Both the position numbers and the translations under genes were made by a program. A DNA stretch of 64,000 nucleotides. It comes from CAYSGL01 sp964520985 (GTDB lineage: Bacteria > Pseudomonadota > Alphaproteobacteria > Micavibrionales > Micavibrionaceae). Below the pieces are notes generated by a model. The model worked only from the letters and a program-made list of their open reading frames with translations, was not told where the DNA came from and searched no databases. How positions within the stretch are numbered: position 1 is the first letter of the stretch; each line of letters opens with the position of its first letter. Below, in pieces: positions 8,122 to 16,477 of this stretch. The DNA is taken from assembly GCA_964520985.1 (NCBI GenBank), contig CAZFPB010000003.1, forward strand, positions 62,001 to 126,000, read 5' to 3'.

Positions 8122-9463
8122 TAGGGAGGGTCTCTACTAAAACGGGGTTATCAATATTCTGGGGGTCGCCAACCATAACCACTGTCATGGCTTGCTCATC
8201 CAACAAGCGGACGGCAACGCGCTGAATATCCTTGGCGGTAATGGCTTTAATTTTCTCTGCATAGTGATCGAGGTAATCGATCGGTAATTTATCTTCCTGC
8301 AGCGAAAGAAGGATGCTGGCGATATTATCGGTGGAGCTGAGCGCCAGCGGCATCGAGCCAATCAAGTAAGCCTGTGCATCGCTCAATTCACGTTCTGACA
8401 CAGGCTCATTGGCCAGCTTGTGCATTTCGGCTTTGATAACATCGATGGCTTGTGCCGCCGTATCGTTCTTGGTGGACAGCGAGATGCTGATGGCATCCAG
8501 ATGGCGGAAATTGCGCAAGGAGCTGTATACACCATAGGTAAGGCCGCGCTTTTCGCGCACTTCTTCCATCAAACGTGAGCCAAACCCGGCGCCGCCAAAC
8601 ACATAGTTCATTACCTGCAAGGCGTAATAATCTTTATCTTTGCGACCAAACGCCGGCATCAGTATTTCGATGAGAGTCTGTGGAATAGCGTGCTTATAGA
8701 CGCCAACAGTTCCAGTATTCTGGATGCGGAAATCTTCAACCGGGGAAGCGGGGGCAGTGCCGGGCAGGGCGCCAAAAATTTTATCAAGCAGAATGCCCAG
8801 CTCTTCTGCGGTGATATCACCCGCCGCAGCAACGACAAGCCGATCCTTGGTTAGGTAAGTTTTATAATAACCGCGCAGATCATCGGGATTGAGTTTTTTC
8901 AAGGTCGTGAGCGTTCCGCCGCTGTTCAGCGCATAAGGATGCCCTTCGAACGCGCGCGCATTGATCAACCGTGCGGCCATCCAGCCGGGATCGGTCATGG
9001 AGGATCGAATGCGTGAGAGATTGGCTTCTTTCATGCGCTCTATGGGCTCGACATCGAAGCGCGGGGTGCTCATGGCGAGTTGCAACAGGTGGAAGGCTTC
9101 TTCTTTATGACGGCTCAGGGTTTTGAGCGCGCCGCCGAAACCATCGCGTCCGCCAGAAAAACCAAGAGAGATCGAGTTATCAAGCAATGCTTTTTGAAAT
9201 TCATTGGATGTCAGTTCTCCCGCGCCTTCATCCATGGTGTTGGAGAGCAGTTGCACCAGACCTTGCTGTGCCTCCGCTTCCAAAGCCGATCCTGAATCCA
9301 CAAAGGTAAATTGCAGGGTAATTACGGGCAGGGTTTTATCGGCGACGAGCCAGGCGGTCAGCCCCCCCTTACTTTTGACTTCCTGAATATCGAGGAATTT
9401 ATCGGCCGCGTGCGCCGGCAGGTTTATGACGACAAGTAGAAGAAGGCTGAGGATTTTTGTCAT
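8111..9463 (-). CDS. M16 family protein, probable non-catalytic (R/Y-type) subunit
   Basis: A 450-residue M16-fold protein with an N-terminal signal peptide (MTKILSLLLLVVINLPAHA), so it acts in the periplasm or envelope. The zinc-binding HXXEH motif is absent: the equivalent region reads GLVQLLSNTMDEG. The C-terminal half keeps the substrate-binding Arg/Tyr element, REKRGLTYGVYSS. In heterodimeric bacterial M16 peptidases one subunit supplies zinc and the other this R/Y pair, and the gene just upstream has the complementary features. The start at 9463 overlaps the previous stop as ATGA; an extension further upstream would lack a signal peptide. Confidence 0.88.
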   Translation of the reverse strand: MTKILSLLLLVVINLPAHAADKFLDIQEVKSKGGLTAWLVADKTLPVITLQFTFVDSGSALEAEAQQGLVQLLSNTMDEGAGELTSNEFQKALLDNSISLGFSGGRDGFGGALKTLSRHKEEAFHLLQLAMSTPRFDVEPIERMKEANLSRIRSSMTDPGWMAARLINARAFEGHPYALNSGGTLTTLKKLNPDDLRGYYKTYLTKDRLVVAAAGDITAEELGILLDKIFGALPGTAPASPVEDFRIQNTGTVGVYKHAIPQTLIEILMPAFGRKDKDYYALQVMNYVFGGAGFGSRLMEEVREKRGLTYGVYSSLRNFRHLDAISISLSTKNDTAAQAIDVIKAEMHKLANEPVSERELSDAQAYLIGSMPLALSSTDNIASILLSLQEDKLPIDYLDHYAEKIKAITAKDIQRVAVRLLDEQAMTVVMVGDPQNIDNPVLVETLPNVQ

Positions 9464-10881
9464 TCGGCGCTTCCTTTGTCTTCCGGCAGCAGATAGCCAC
9501 TGACAGGCGGGCGGATCCATGGTTTGGCAATGTTGAGATAAGTGGCGGCGACGCGTTGCACGTCTTCGGCGGTGACCGTTGCTATGTCGGTCGGCCAGTT
9601 TTCAATGTCGTCCAGCGTGGATCCCGTTGTCAGGCCGTATCCGATAATCATCGCTGGGCCGCTGACGGAATCGCGGGCGTAGATGGCCTCATCCTGCAGG
9701 CGGCTAATGGCATCACTGACTTCTACGGGGGTTACGCCATCCGTGATAATTTTTGCTATTTCAGTTTCCGCCAGTGTTTGCAGCTCGGTCAGTGACACAC
9801 CCTGCGCCGGGCTACCGGAAAGGGCGAGTATGCCGTAATCGAGGGCGGTGCCGTTATAAGAGAGGTTTATCGAGACAGCTTTCTTTTGTTTTACCACTAG
9901 GGAATCGTACAGGCGTGTCGTCGGTCCGCCGGACATGATTTCTTCCAATACCTGCAAAGCCAATCCGTCTTTTTTATTCATGTGAAAAGAGGGCGCGAGA
10001 TAAAGAGACTGCCACACAGGCTGGTGAATGCTCGCGTCTTTCAGCGTCAGGCTGGCAAGGCCCGCAGCCGGAGGAATAGTGGGGCGCACGCGCGGCGGTA
10101 ATTTTTTGGTCGGTATCTTGCCGTAAATTTCTTCGGCGGCCGGCTTTAACCGCTCTGCCGTCATATCGCCGCTGACAATCAGGATCGCGTTGTTAGGCGC
10201 ATACCATGTGTCATAGAAAGATTTCACATCCTTCCATTCATATTGCTGAATTTCGCTCATCCATCCGATGACAGGTTTGCCATAGGGATGATTGGTGAAA
10301 GCCATAGATTGTAGTTGCTCGCCAAATCGCGCGCGTGGATCGTTGTCTGTGCGCTCGCTGCGCTCTTCCAGTACCACGGCTTTTTCGGACGCGAAATGTT
10401 CGGGCGGCGGATTGAGATTTTGCATCCGGTCCGCTTCCATCTTCATGACATCATAGAGATTGTCGGTGGAAATATTGGCGTAGTACGCGGTCATATCCTG
10501 ACTGGTAAAAGCGTTGTCATTGCCGCCCAGTGTGCGTACGCGTTTGGAATAAGCGCCGGGCGCCATCTCCTTCGTGCCTTTGAACATCAGATGTTCGAAA
10601 TAATGGGCCATGCCGGAGAGGCCAGGCTTTTCATCGGCGGCCCCAACTTTGTACCAGATCATATGGGTGACGATCGGCGCACGGTGATTGGGAATGACCA
10701 CAACCTCCATGCCGTTCGACAAGGTGAAATGTTCGGCGTTGAATGTTTTCGCGGGTTTTGGTTTTTCAGCTTTGGGCGCGGGCGCAATTTTCTCTACAGC
10801 GGGTTTGGTTGCGACAGCAGCTTCCTGCGCGTAAACCGTCAGCGGCATGAGCAATAAAGCCAGACAGGGAATGATCCGCAT
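9460..10881 (-). CDS. M16 family zinc peptidase, catalytic subunit
   Basis: A 473-residue exported peptidase. The signal peptide MRIIPCLALLLMPLTVYAQ is followed by an Ala/Pro/Lys-rich linker (about residues 20-45). The inverted zinc motif HYFEH lies in MAHYFEHLMFKGT near residue 93, and the distal Glu is in EKAVVLEERSER. Two M16 domains follow. The C-terminal R/Y element is poorly kept here (VVKQKKAVSINLSYN), which fits pairing with the next gene that has it. It lies 3 bp after the DUF3035 lipoprotein gene. Substrates are unknown; family members degrade peptides or process envelope proteins. Confidence 0.93.
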   Translation of the reverse strand: MRIIPCLALLLMPLTVYAQEAAVATKPAVEKIAPAPKAEKPKPAKTFNAEHFTLSNGMEVVVIPNHRAPIVTHMIWYKVGAADEKPGLSGMAHYFEHLMFKGTKEMAPGAYSKRVRTLGGNDNAFTSQDMTAYYANISTDNLYDVMKMEADRMQNLNPPPEHFASEKAVVLEERSERTDNDPRARFGEQLQSMAFTNHPYGKPVIGWMSEIQQYEWKDVKSFYDTWYAPNNAILIVSGDMTAERLKPAAEEIYGKIPTKKLPPRVRPTIPPAAGLASLTLKDASIHQPVWQSLYLAPSFHMNKKDGLALQVLEEIMSGGPTTRLYDSLVVKQKKAVSINLSYNGTALDYGILALSGSPAQGVSLTELQTLAETEIAKIITDGVTPVEVSDAISRLQDEAIYARDSVSGPAMIIGYGLTTGSTLDDIENWPTDIATVTAEDVQRVAATYLNIAKPWIRPPVSGYLLPEDKGSAE

Positions 10882-10884
10882 GGC

Positions 10885-11400
10885 TTACTCTTCCTTGGTG
10901 GCTGTTTTGCCCTCGGCCAATGGTCTGCCGGCTGCTTTGTTCGCTTTGAGACGGTTGGTTTCGGCGATCGGATCAACCTCCACCGCATATTCTTCCACCT
11001 TCTTGCCGGTCAGGCCCATCATGCGATCAAACGTGGGGGTTTCTTCCTTGGCAATCTTGGCGGTTTCGCTATCGACTTCCGTGCGGATGTTGGCCGGAAC
11101 GGTTTTTGCCCCGGCTTTGTTCAGCAGGCTGATTTCGCCTTGCGTGACGGTGGTCGGAGCCGACGCAGGCGCGCCGATAATGCTAGCGCGGGCTTGCGCA
11201 GTCGCGGTTTGTTCTTGCGGACGTGGCGCGCCCGGCTGCGGCGCGGGCAGGGCGGTGAGGTTGGCGGGCATTTCCAGCGGCGCACGTTTAATGACGGCGA
11301 ATTCGTCCGGCGCTTCCTTGCTGTATTTAAATTGTTCCTTGATGTTGCCACAGGCGCTTAGGGTCAGCGCGCCAAGCGCGATAAAAGTCAGGCGTTTCAT
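10885..11400 (-). CDS. DUF3035 outer-membrane lipoprotein (BamF-like)
   Basis: A 171-residue lipoprotein with an N-terminal signal and lipobox LSAC, followed by the DUF3035 signature APDEFAVIKRAPLEMP. DUF3035 includes BamF, a lipoprotein of the Bam complex described in Caulobacter; whether this one joins Bam is inferred from family only. The rest is Ala/Pro/Thr-rich and probably disordered, with a C-terminal helical part (ETPTFDRMMGL onward). I chose the ATG at 11400 because AAAGGA lies 8 bases before it. The in-frame ATG at 11409 overlaps the lspA stop but is too close to that Shine-Dalgarno. Confidence 0.85.
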   Translation of the reverse strand: MKRLTFIALGALTLSACGNIKEQFKYSKEAPDEFAVIKRAPLEMPANLTALPAPQPGAPRPQEQTATAQARASIIGAPASAPTTVTQGEISLLNKAGAKTVPANIRTEVDSETAKIAKEETPTFDRMMGLTGKKVEEYAVEVDPIAETNRLKANKAAGRPLAEGKTATKEE

Positions 11401-11405
11401 CTGGA

Positions 11406-11939
11406 TCATCCTTTGTTCCGTCTGCGCTCCAAGAATAGACTATCTACCAGCAGGAGGGCAATCCCGAGGGTGATGCAGGAATCCGCCAAATTAAAGGCAG
11501 GGTAGTGCCAGCCGGCGACATGGAAATCGAGGAAATCGGCCACCGCGCCAAAACGCACCCGGTCAATAATGTTGCCAATGGCGCCGCCCACGATCATGGC
11601 GGCGGCAATCAGCGGCGGCCAGGCGGCGGCCCGGATCATCCAGATAAAGAAGACGGCTGAGATTGCTAGAGCGACGGAGACCAGCGGCCACGGACCAAAG
11701 CCATCCAGCATCCCGAAGCTCACGCCGTCATTCCACACCATGATCCAGTTGAAAAACGGCAGGACTTCGATGGACGTAAAAGGCAGGCGCGGCAGCGGCG
11801 CCGAAATCCACGCGAAAAATCCGAGTGGCGCAGCGTTCGGGTCCAGGTTTGGTTTCAGGATATGTTCCAGAACCGCCCACTTGCTCAGCTGGTCCGCGAT
11901 GAGGATCAGCGCGATCAGAATAAATCCGGTCTTTTTCAT
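11406..11939 (-). CDS. lspA: Lipoprotein signal peptidase II
   Basis: Cleaves signal peptides of diacylglyceryl-modified prolipoproteins in the inner membrane. The 177-residue protein has four hydrophobic spans and both catalytic aspartate motifs: GNIIDRVRFGAVADFLDFH and FNLADSCITLG. The N-terminal LIADQLSKW motif is also typical. It follows ileS with no gap, the classic ileS-lspA order, and is followed by a gene for one of its likely substrates, the DUF3035 lipoprotein. Length and motifs are normal. Confidence 0.97.
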   Translation of the reverse strand: MKKTGFILIALILIADQLSKWAVLEHILKPNLDPNAAPLGFFAWISAPLPRLPFTSIEVLPFFNWIMVWNDGVSFGMLDGFGPWPLVSVALAISAVFFIWMIRAAAWPPLIAAAMIVGGAIGNIIDRVRFGAVADFLDFHVAGWHYPAFNLADSCITLGIALLLVDSLFLERRRNKG

Positions 11940-14765
11940 CTAGGCGGCTTTCTTTTGTTTGACAGCGTCGGCACAGCGGTTGCAGAGACCGGCATTATGC
12001 GGCACTTCTGGCAGAACTTTCCAGCAGCGCTCGCATTTCTCGCCGTCGGCTTTGGCGAAAGCAACACTGGTGGCATCGCCTTGCTGAACGGTGAGGTTCG
12101 AGGTGATGCAGATTTCTGCCATGTCGATGTCTTTCAGCGCAGCAAAGACAGCGCTATCGACACTGAGTGTTGGTGCGGCTTCCAGAGATGAGCCGATAGT
12201 CTTGTCGGCGCGTTTTGGCTCCAGCGCAGCGGAGACCGCTTCGCGGGCGGTGATGACATGCTGCCATTTCGCGGCCAGCGCATCATTCTTCCAGGATGTT
12301 GGCACTTTAACAAAATTGCGCATGTGGATGCTCGGTGCGTCTTCGAAGACGCCGGCGGGGCGATGGCTCCAGGCTTCTTCCGCCGTGAAAGACAGGATCG
12401 GTGCGAACCACGTTACGAGGCAATCGAAGATATGCGCCATGACGGTGCGGGTCGCGCGGCGCTCGAAACTATCGGGCGCATCGCAGTACAAACGGTCTTT
12501 GCGGACATCAAAGTAAAAGGCCGAGAGTTCGTTGGCGCAGAAGAGGTGCAGCGTGTTGGCGAGCTTGCCGTATTCGTAATCGGCAATCCATCCGCAGATC
12601 TGCGCGTCTTTTTCGGCCAGCCAGTGCAGTACCAGCTGTTCGAGTTCGGGCATGTCCTTGTATTGCGCCGGCTGAATGCGTTCGGCTTCATTAAATCCTT
12701 CGATCGCGCCGAGCAGGAAGCGCAGCGTGTTACGCACGCGGCGGTAGAGGTCGGCGGTATTTTTCAGCATGTCCTTGCCGATGCGGATATCGTCGGCATA
12801 GTTCGATGTCATCGTCCACAGGCGCAGGATGTCGGCGCCATATTCTTTCATGACATCGGCGGGATCGACCACGTTGCCGAGCGATTTGGACATTTTATAG
12901 CCCTTCTCGTCGAGCACGAATCCATGGGTGAGCACGGTCTTGTACGGCGCGTGGCCTTTGGTGCCGCAGGATTCGAGCAGGGACGAGTGGAACCATCCGC
13001 GGTGCTGGTCCGAGCCTTCGAGATAGAGATCAGCCTGCTGCGCCAGTTCCTTGCGGTCGTCGACCACGAAGGTGTGCGTCGAGCCGGATTCAAACCACAC
13101 ATCGACGATGTCGAAAATCTGATCGTAGTCTTCGATTTTGTAGTTATTGCCCAGGAAGTCCTGCGCGGGCATCGACCACCACGCATCCGATCCGTGTGTT
13201 TCAAACGCGTCGGAGATGCGGGTCAGCACCGCTTCATCTTTTAAAACGCTGCCGTCTTTTTTGGACACGAACAGCGCAATCGGCACGCCCCATGCGCGTT
13301 GACGCGAGATACACCAGTCGGGGCGCTGCTCAATCATGGCGGAGATGCGGGTTTCGCCTTTTTCCGGCACCCAGCGCGTATCCTTGATCGCCTGCAAGGC
13401 CGTTTTACGCAGGTTAATCTCGTTATCCATGGCGATGAACCATTGCGGCGTCGCACGGAAGATCACGGGTGCTTTCGAGCGCCAGCTGTGCGGGTATTCG
13501 TGTTTCAGCGAGCCTTTGGCGACCAGCATACCAGCGTCGTCGATGGCTTTGATCGGCGCGAAGTTACCTTCGCCCATCTTGCCGTTTTCATCATAGATGG
13601 CGAGGCCGCCGAACAGCGGCACGTTGTCGCGGAACTTTCCGTCATCGGCCACATAGTCGGTCATTTCGAGACCGCTCGCTTGACCCAAGAAAAAGTCGTC
13701 GGCGCCGTGGGATGGGGCGATGTGTACAAACCCGGTCCCGGCAGTGTCTTCAACGAAGCCGCCAATCAGGACTGGCACATCGAAATCATAGCCTTGTCCG
13801 CGCAAGGGGTGTGCGCAGATTGTGCCAGCGATCTCTTTGCCGCTCAGCGTTTCACCAAGTGTGGCGCTATCGATCTTGGCTTTTTCTTTCACATCATCGA
13901 ACAATTTTATCGCGACGACGATTTTATCGCCGACTTTCACTTTACTATCGTCGTGGATAGCATCAACGGTATAGACACCGTACTCAACGGCTTCACCGGC
14001 GGCGATCCCGCGGTTCGATGGCATCGTCCACGGCGTCGTCGTCCAGATGACGATCGATGTGCCGTCTAATGCTTTGTTCGTGGATTTCACCACCGGGAAC
14101 TTCACCCAGATGGTGACGGATTTATGATCGTGATATTCGACTTCGGCTTCGGCGAGCGCAGTCTTTTCGACCGTCGACCACATGACAGGCTTTAAGCCTT
14201 TGTAGAGGCCGCCATTCAGCAGGAATTTATGGATCTCGCGCACGATTTGCGCTTCGCCATGCTTGGTCATGGTGAGGTAGGGATCTTTCCAGTCACCGAT
14301 CACGCCAAGGCGCTGGAATTCCGCCGACTGCGTATCAACCCATTTTTGCGCGAAGGCGCGGCATTCGTTGCGGAAGGTGACCGCATCGACATCGTCTTTG
14401 TTTTTTCCGGCAGCGCGATACGCTTCTTCGACTTTCCATTCGATCGGCAGGCCGTGACAATCCCAGCCCGGAACATACGGTGCATCATGGCCCATCATCT
14501 GCCATGATTTGTTGATCACGTCTTTGAGGATTTTGTTGACCGCGTGGCCCATGTGGATGTGGCCGTTCGCATAGGGCGGGCCGTCATGCAGAATCCATTT
14601 CTTCTTACCGGCGGAAGACTGGCGGACTTGTTTGTACAAATCCTGCGCGCGCCACGCATCGACCATTGCCGGTTCTTTTTCGGGGAGGTTGCCGCGCATC
14701 GGAAAGTCGGTCTTCGGCAGGAAGACAGTATCGCGGTATTGATCTTTATTTTGTGCATCGCTCAT
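11940..14765 (-). CDS. ileS: Isoleucyl-tRNA synthetase
   Basis: Charges tRNA-Ile. The 941-residue class I synthetase has the HIGH-type motif as GHIHMGH near residue 69, KMSKS at YKMSKSLGN, the editing (CP1) insertion with TTPWTMPSN, and the C-terminal zinc finger with CERCWK and CNRCAD, the bacterial (type 1) layout. The 150-bp leader before it shows no clear T-box. It heads the minus-strand run that continues through lspA to purN, so mRNA levels of repair and sugar genes may be tied to it. Confidence 0.98.
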   Translation of the reverse strand: MSDAQNKDQYRDTVFLPKTDFPMRGNLPEKEPAMVDAWRAQDLYKQVRQSSAGKKKWILHDGPPYANGHIHMGHAVNKILKDVINKSWQMMGHDAPYVPGWDCHGLPIEWKVEEAYRAAGKNKDDVDAVTFRNECRAFAQKWVDTQSAEFQRLGVIGDWKDPYLTMTKHGEAQIVREIHKFLLNGGLYKGLKPVMWSTVEKTALAEAEVEYHDHKSVTIWVKFPVVKSTNKALDGTSIVIWTTTPWTMPSNRGIAAGEAVEYGVYTVDAIHDDSKVKVGDKIVVAIKLFDDVKEKAKIDSATLGETLSGKEIAGTICAHPLRGQGYDFDVPVLIGGFVEDTAGTGFVHIAPSHGADDFFLGQASGLEMTDYVADDGKFRDNVPLFGGLAIYDENGKMGEGNFAPIKAIDDAGMLVAKGSLKHEYPHSWRSKAPVIFRATPQWFIAMDNEINLRKTALQAIKDTRWVPEKGETRISAMIEQRPDWCISRQRAWGVPIALFVSKKDGSVLKDEAVLTRISDAFETHGSDAWWSMPAQDFLGNNYKIEDYDQIFDIVDVWFESGSTHTFVVDDRKELAQQADLYLEGSDQHRGWFHSSLLESCGTKGHAPYKTVLTHGFVLDEKGYKMSKSLGNVVDPADVMKEYGADILRLWTMTSNYADDIRIGKDMLKNTADLYRRVRNTLRFLLGAIEGFNEAERIQPAQYKDMPELEQLVLHWLAEKDAQICGWIADYEYGKLANTLHLFCANELSAFYFDVRKDRLYCDAPDSFERRATRTVMAHIFDCLVTWFAPILSFTAEEAWSHRPAGVFEDAPSIHMRNFVKVPTSWKNDALAAKWQHVITAREAVSAALEPKRADKTIGSSLEAAPTLSVDSAVFAALKDIDMAEICITSNLTVQQGDATSVAFAKADGEKCERCWKVLPEVPHNAGLCNRCADAVKQKKAA

Positions 14766-14916
14766 GGTGCATCACTCTTACAACATTGAAATCATTGGGA
14801 AAAGGAAAAACAGCAAGGAAACCCGGCGCTTGACTAAAGGGCCGGGACGCTAATTCGTATGATGGTTGCTGGCTGTTTGTGCATAATCCCACTATGGGCC
14901 TGAAAAGCCGCGGAAA

Positions 14917-15843
14917 TCAAGCCAAAAACGGGTAGATCAGGATGGCGAGGGGCACGGTCACTACGGCGCAGACGGTGCTGGCCAGAACGACCGTGGCGGC
15001 GCGCTCCGGGTGAAGGTTAAGGGTGGTCGCGTAAGCGACCAAGTTTCCCGCCAACGGCACGGTCGTAAAGATCAGCACCATCTGGTGAATAATCGGATCA
15101 AACCCCTGCAGGATGTGGAGATCGTACAGGACGAACGCAAAGCCACCCAGCGGCCAGATCACGAATTTGGCGGTAAAGAGCCAGCGCAGCAAACGCCAGT
15201 CAAATTCAAATTTGTCGAGCTTGCCGAGCGCGACGCCGATCAGCATCATGCCGATGAGGATCCACGCGCCGGACGCATAGGTCCAGTACCGCGCCATGAC
15301 ATCGGGCATGGTAAAGCCGGCGGCATTGGCCAGCAGGCCGAGCAGGATGCCGTAGATGACGGGGAGTTTGAGCACGCGTAAAATCGCACCTTTGACATCA
15401 GCATTACCGCGCGCGCCGAAATAATAGCCAAGGCCGACTTCGTTGAGCAGCACGCTCATGCTCATCACCAGATAAAGCCCCGCCCATTCCGGGCCGAACA
15501 GCACGAGGATCAGCGGCAGGCCGAAATACCCGGTATTGCCGGACACGCTGCCCATACCAATCAGATTGGCCGAGCTGTTCTTCCAGCTTTTGTGCGCGGT
15601 CAGATACATCGCCATGCCGACAAGACCGGAAAAACCGAACAGCAGAACGGGCAGCAGAACATAATGCCAGTTGAAATCCAGCTTGGTCATCGCACCGAAA
15701 TTGACGAAGGGCGCGAGGATATAAATCGCTACCGTCGCCATCGAGGGTAAATTCACGTCCAGCCACCGCCCGCCAATAAAACCGAGCGCGATCAGGATGT
15801 AGAGGGGGATGATATTGGTGATAAGGGTAGCGGCGATGTCCAT
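14917..15843 (-). CDS. AEC (auxin efflux carrier) family transporter
   Basis: A 308-residue membrane protein with about ten hydrophobic segments in two repeats, the arrangement of the AEC/BASS-like fold. The first half has the Asn/Gly-rich MGSVSGNTGYFGLPL stretch, which matches the family's conserved GNTGFLGLPL-type crossover motif. Bacterial members export or import small organic acids such as malate, but the substrate cannot be read here. It lies between ribF and ileS, a pair often adjacent in bacteria, so it and the two small ORFs upstream look like an insertion into that cluster. Confidence 0.88.
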   Translation of the reverse strand: MDIAATLITNIIPLYILIALGFIGGRWLDVNLPSMATVAIYILAPFVNFGAMTKLDFNWHYVLLPVLLFGFSGLVGMAMYLTAHKSWKNSSANLIGMGSVSGNTGYFGLPLILVLFGPEWAGLYLVMSMSVLLNEVGLGYYFGARGNADVKGAILRVLKLPVIYGILLGLLANAAGFTMPDVMARYWTYASGAWILIGMMLIGVALGKLDKFEFDWRLLRWLFTAKFVIWPLGGFAFVLYDLHILQGFDPIIHQMVLIFTTVPLAGNLVAYATTLNLHPERAATVVLASTVCAVVTVPLAILIYPFLA

Positions 15844-15866
15844 GACCGCTAGTATACCCGTGCCGT

Positions 15867-16175
15867 TTAATTTTGCGAGGGACCTTTGCGGAGCAGGCCG
15901 CCAGATTGCTGCTGTTGCGCCATGGGTGTGTAGCCGTATGGCACAGGCTGAGAGGTAGGAGGCTGTTTTCTCTGCATTGCGGCTTCGAGATGCTGCGCAA
16001 ACTTGACCGACTGGATGATGAACTGTTCGCGCTGCTTGCCGGTAAAGCCGTGAGTATCGGCAATCACTTCGGCTTCATGGTGCTTTTTTAAATCAGAAAA
16101 GCGCACCAATTCTCCAGCGTGCGTTACGGCGGGCTGTTCGGCAGGAGGCACAAATTTTTTCTGGGCGGACAACAT
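15867..16175 (-). CDS. Hypothetical small protein, Gln/Pro-rich C-terminus
   Basis: A 102-residue protein I do not recognise. Residues 20-66 look helical and charged (ELVRFSDLKKHHEAEVIADT then GKQREQFIIQSVKFAQHLE). The last 35 residues are Gln/Pro/Gly-rich (TPMAQQQQSGG) and probably disordered. There is no signal peptide or membrane span. Its ATG lies 2 bp after the stop of an even smaller ORF on the same strand (TAATCATG), which argues for coupled translation. It may be lineage-specific. The opposite-strand open frame here has no supporting features. Confidence 0.6.
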   Translation of the reverse strand: MLSAQKKFVPPAEQPAVTHAGELVRFSDLKKHHEAEVIADTHGFTGKQREQFIIQSVKFAQHLEAAMQRKQPPTSQPVPYGYTPMAQQQQSGGLLRKGPSQN

Positions 16176-16177
16176 GA

Positions 16178-16345
16178 TTACATTTGCAGCTGTTGGCTAC
16201 TCGCCTGCTTATCTTTGGCTGCTTGGCGAATAGGGCAGATGTTCTGCTGTTGCTGCTTCTGGACAACTGTTCTTTCAATAGGCGTTTCGCCAGCAACCGT
16301 ATTGGCTGCTTGATTAAAGGATTTATTGCTTGGTTGCGCGTTCAT
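16178..16345 (-). CDS. Possible 55-residue Gln-rich small protein
   Basis: Reading from the ATG at 16345, 55 codons lead to a TAA at 16178. The protein is polar and Gln/Ala-rich (QKQQQQN near residue 30) with one Cys and no membrane span. It starts MNAQPSNKSF. The ribosome site is weak. Support comes from the tight junction with the next gene (stop and ATG separated by 2 bp) and a shared Gln-rich character. It could also be untranslated leader of that gene. Confidence 0.4.
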   Translation of the reverse strand: MNAQPSNKSFNQAANTVAGETPIERTVVQKQQQQNICPIRQAAKDKQASSQQLQM

Positions 16346-16447
16346 TGTTTTCACACCACTTCTCTATGCTTTTCCGCCCGTGTTTATTGGTTTTTTGTGG
16401 GCTGGAAGTGGCCGGAATATGGTGAATTTGCGGTAATTAGTCAAGGT

Positions 16448-16467
16448 TTATCCACAGCCTGTGGAAA
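16448..16467. promoter_or_regulatory. Perfect DnaA-box sequence within a palindrome
   Basis: TTATCCACA at 16448-16456 is an exact match to the DnaA-box consensus. It is part of an inverted repeat, TCCACA-GCC-TGTGGA (16451-16465), whose other arm, read in reverse, is a near-box. It sits in the 132-bp gap between ribF and the small ORFs and is not followed by a T-run, so it is not a normal terminator. A chance match is possible. Confidence 0.4.
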
Positions 16468-16477
16468 CCTTTGAAAC

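Noticed and set aside
12258..13244. Long plus-strand frame opposite ileS
   Set aside because: Same reason: ileS motifs (KMSKS, zinc finger) are on the minus strand and intact.
14766..14916. T-box riboswitch before ileS
   Set aside because: I looked for the T-box core sequence and a matching specifier stem in the 151-bp leader and saw neither.
16093..16296. 67-codon minus-strand frame overlapping the small Gln-rich ORFs
   Set aside because: Overlaps two better supported ORFs joined by a 2-bp junction; its protein is arginine/serine-rich without features.
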